Shown here in pieces: positions 4,761-5,402 of a DNA stretch of 5,402 nucleotides. Location: positions 1-5,402 of the forward strand of contig DXUR01000232.1 in the NCBI GenBank assembly GCA_019417795.1, in the 5' to 3' direction. The notes beneath the pieces are model-generated. The model made no database searches. It was not told where the DNA came from and saw nothing but the letters and a program-made list of their open reading frames with translations. How positions within the stretch are numbered: position 1 is the first letter of the stretch; each line of letters begins with the position of its first letter. The position numbers and the translations under genes are program-made. This DNA is from Clostridiales bacterium. GTDB lineage: Bacteria > Bacillota_A > Clostridia > Oscillospirales > Oscillospiraceae.

Positions 4761-5402
4761 GGGCAAGATCCTCCGGGCGGGTCGTCAGCAGGTCATAGAT
4801 CTCTCCACGGGGGAAACGGTCTACAAACGGGATGGTGACATTTCCATAGAACAGCAAGCCCTCGCCGGAATTGGAGTGCGTGATGTAGGAGAGCTGATGC
4901 TCGGAAATACCAAGCTGCTTTGCCAAGATCGCACGGTCGCTCTGCGCCTGCGACAGCAACACCATGAAATCCGTGTTGTCCAGAATGTTCTCGATCTCCC
5001 GGCTGGCCAACAGGTCTTTCACATTCTGCGTCAGCGCCGAGGGGACGCAGCCCTTTTTGCGGAGCATTTTCCAGACCGCCACAAAGTAGCTGGCCGTCAG
5101 CGGATCACGGAGTAGGATATGGAACTCGTCAAAGTAGCACCAAGTCGCCACGCCTTCGGCATGGTTGGCGTTTACCGCCGCCGTGACAAATTCATTGGTG
5201 GTGTGCATGGCGATCTTGCGGAGGTTTTCACCCAAACCCTTTAGGACAATGCAGACCACACGGGAATTGAGGTCAACATTGGTGGGATGGTTGAACAGGT
5301 TGAGAGAGCCTGTGCAGTAAAGCTCCAGCGCCGTTGCCACACGCCGCGCCTCCGGCTCCGGCTGGCGCAGCAGCTCCTCATACAGATCTTGCAGCAGCGG
5401 CG
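4741..5402 (-). CDS. VirB4-like conjugal transfer ATPase (CD1110-like), C-terminal 219 residues
   Basis: The frame enters from the right edge and ends at TAA 4741-4743. The window holds the C-terminal part of the ATPase domain. A Walker B motif is clear (ATWCYFDEFHILL, with Asp-Glu encoded near 5125-5130). It is followed by a conserved-type segment with SALTQNVKDLL and by NTDFMVLLSQAQSDRAIL, both usual in VirB4/TraE ATPases after Walker B. Walker A and the N-terminal domain lie outside the window. VirB4 is the hexameric ATPase at the cytoplasmic face of type IV secretion systems and drives assembly and DNA transfer. The short tail after about residue 190 (FVDRFPRGEIYDLLTTRPED) resembles the usual end of the family, so the gene looks intact at this side. 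It overlaps the NlpC/P60 start by 20 nt, as expected for a coupled transfer operon. Confidence 0.93.
   Translation of the reverse strand, partial: PLLQDLYEELLRQPEPEARRVATALELYCTGSLNLFNHPTNVDLNSRVVCIVLKGLGENLRKIAMHTTNEFVTAAVNANHAEGVATWCYFDEFHILLRDPLTASYFVAVWKMLRKKGCVPSALTQNVKDLLASREIENILDNTDFMVLLSQAQSDRAILAKQLGISEHQLSYITHSNSGEGLLFYGNVTIPFVDRFPRGEIYDLLTTRPEDLAHERTDE
4770..4774 (-). promoter_or_regulatory. Ribosome binding site (GGAGG) for the NlpC/P60 gene
   Basis: GGAGG lies within the last codons of VirB4, 9 nt before ATG 4760. The spacing selects this ATG over the in-frame TTG two codons upstream. Confidence 0.65.

Noticed and set aside
3366..4838. 490-codon plus-strand open frame opposite the NlpC/P60 gene
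   Set aside because: It is antisense to a gene with clear domains and catalytic residues. Its composition is that of a shadow frame in GC-rich DNA, and it resembles no family I know.

Overview
The window is a GC-rich stretch of the conjugative-transfer module of an integrative and conjugative element (ICE) of the Tn1549 / Clostridioides difficile CTn4 type. Elements of this type are common in gut Clostridia (Oscillospiraceae, Lachnospiraceae and relatives). The assignment rests on gene order and recognisable proteins: the C-terminal part of a VirB4-like transfer ATPase, a membrane-anchored NlpC/P60 cell-wall hydrolase (CD1108-like), a short coiled-coil DUF4315 protein and a DUF4366 (CD1107-like) surface protein. 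Two small cysteine-rich proteins and two conserved element proteins of unknown function follow. The host species cannot be fixed from this sequence; no integrase, origin of transfer, cargo or resistance gene lies in the window.

Every supported gene is on the minus strand, so transcription runs from position 5402 towards position 1. In that order: VirB4 C-terminus (5402-4741, runs off the right edge); NlpC/P60 protein (4760-3123, overlaps VirB4 by 20 nt); DUF4315 protein (3110-2853); DUF4366/CD1107-like protein (2856-2137, ATGA overlap with DUF4315); 61-aa CxxC protein (2140-1955, ATGA overlap); Cys_rich_VLP-like protein (1965-1615, 11-nt overlap); a 173-nt non-coding gap with several possible hairpins; a conserved 318-aa protein (1441-485); and a conserved element protein that runs off the left edge (475-1). 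The first six genes are packed so tightly that one mRNA with translational coupling is likely. The gap before the 318-aa gene is the only place in the window where a transcript end, a processing site or a new start would fit.

In functional terms, VirB4 would power the transfer machine from the cytoplasmic face and the NlpC/P60 protein would open peptidoglycan on the outside. The DUF4366 protein would be anchored in the envelope with an exposed cysteine-rich domain. The small cysteine-rich proteins look like cytoplasmic zinc binders, and the last two genes have no known role.

The most notable non-genic signal is a 23-25 bp palindrome with core GGGACA-N3-TGTCCC, present three times (4712-4736, 2885-2909, 1463-1485). 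All three copies sit at gene junctions. Two lie inside coding sequence, where they encode the same heptapeptide GQNVPKS in unrelated proteins. The third is non-coding, just upstream of a ribosome binding site. The single arm difference in two copies keeps a G-U pair in the sense RNA, which hints at selection on an mRNA hairpin.
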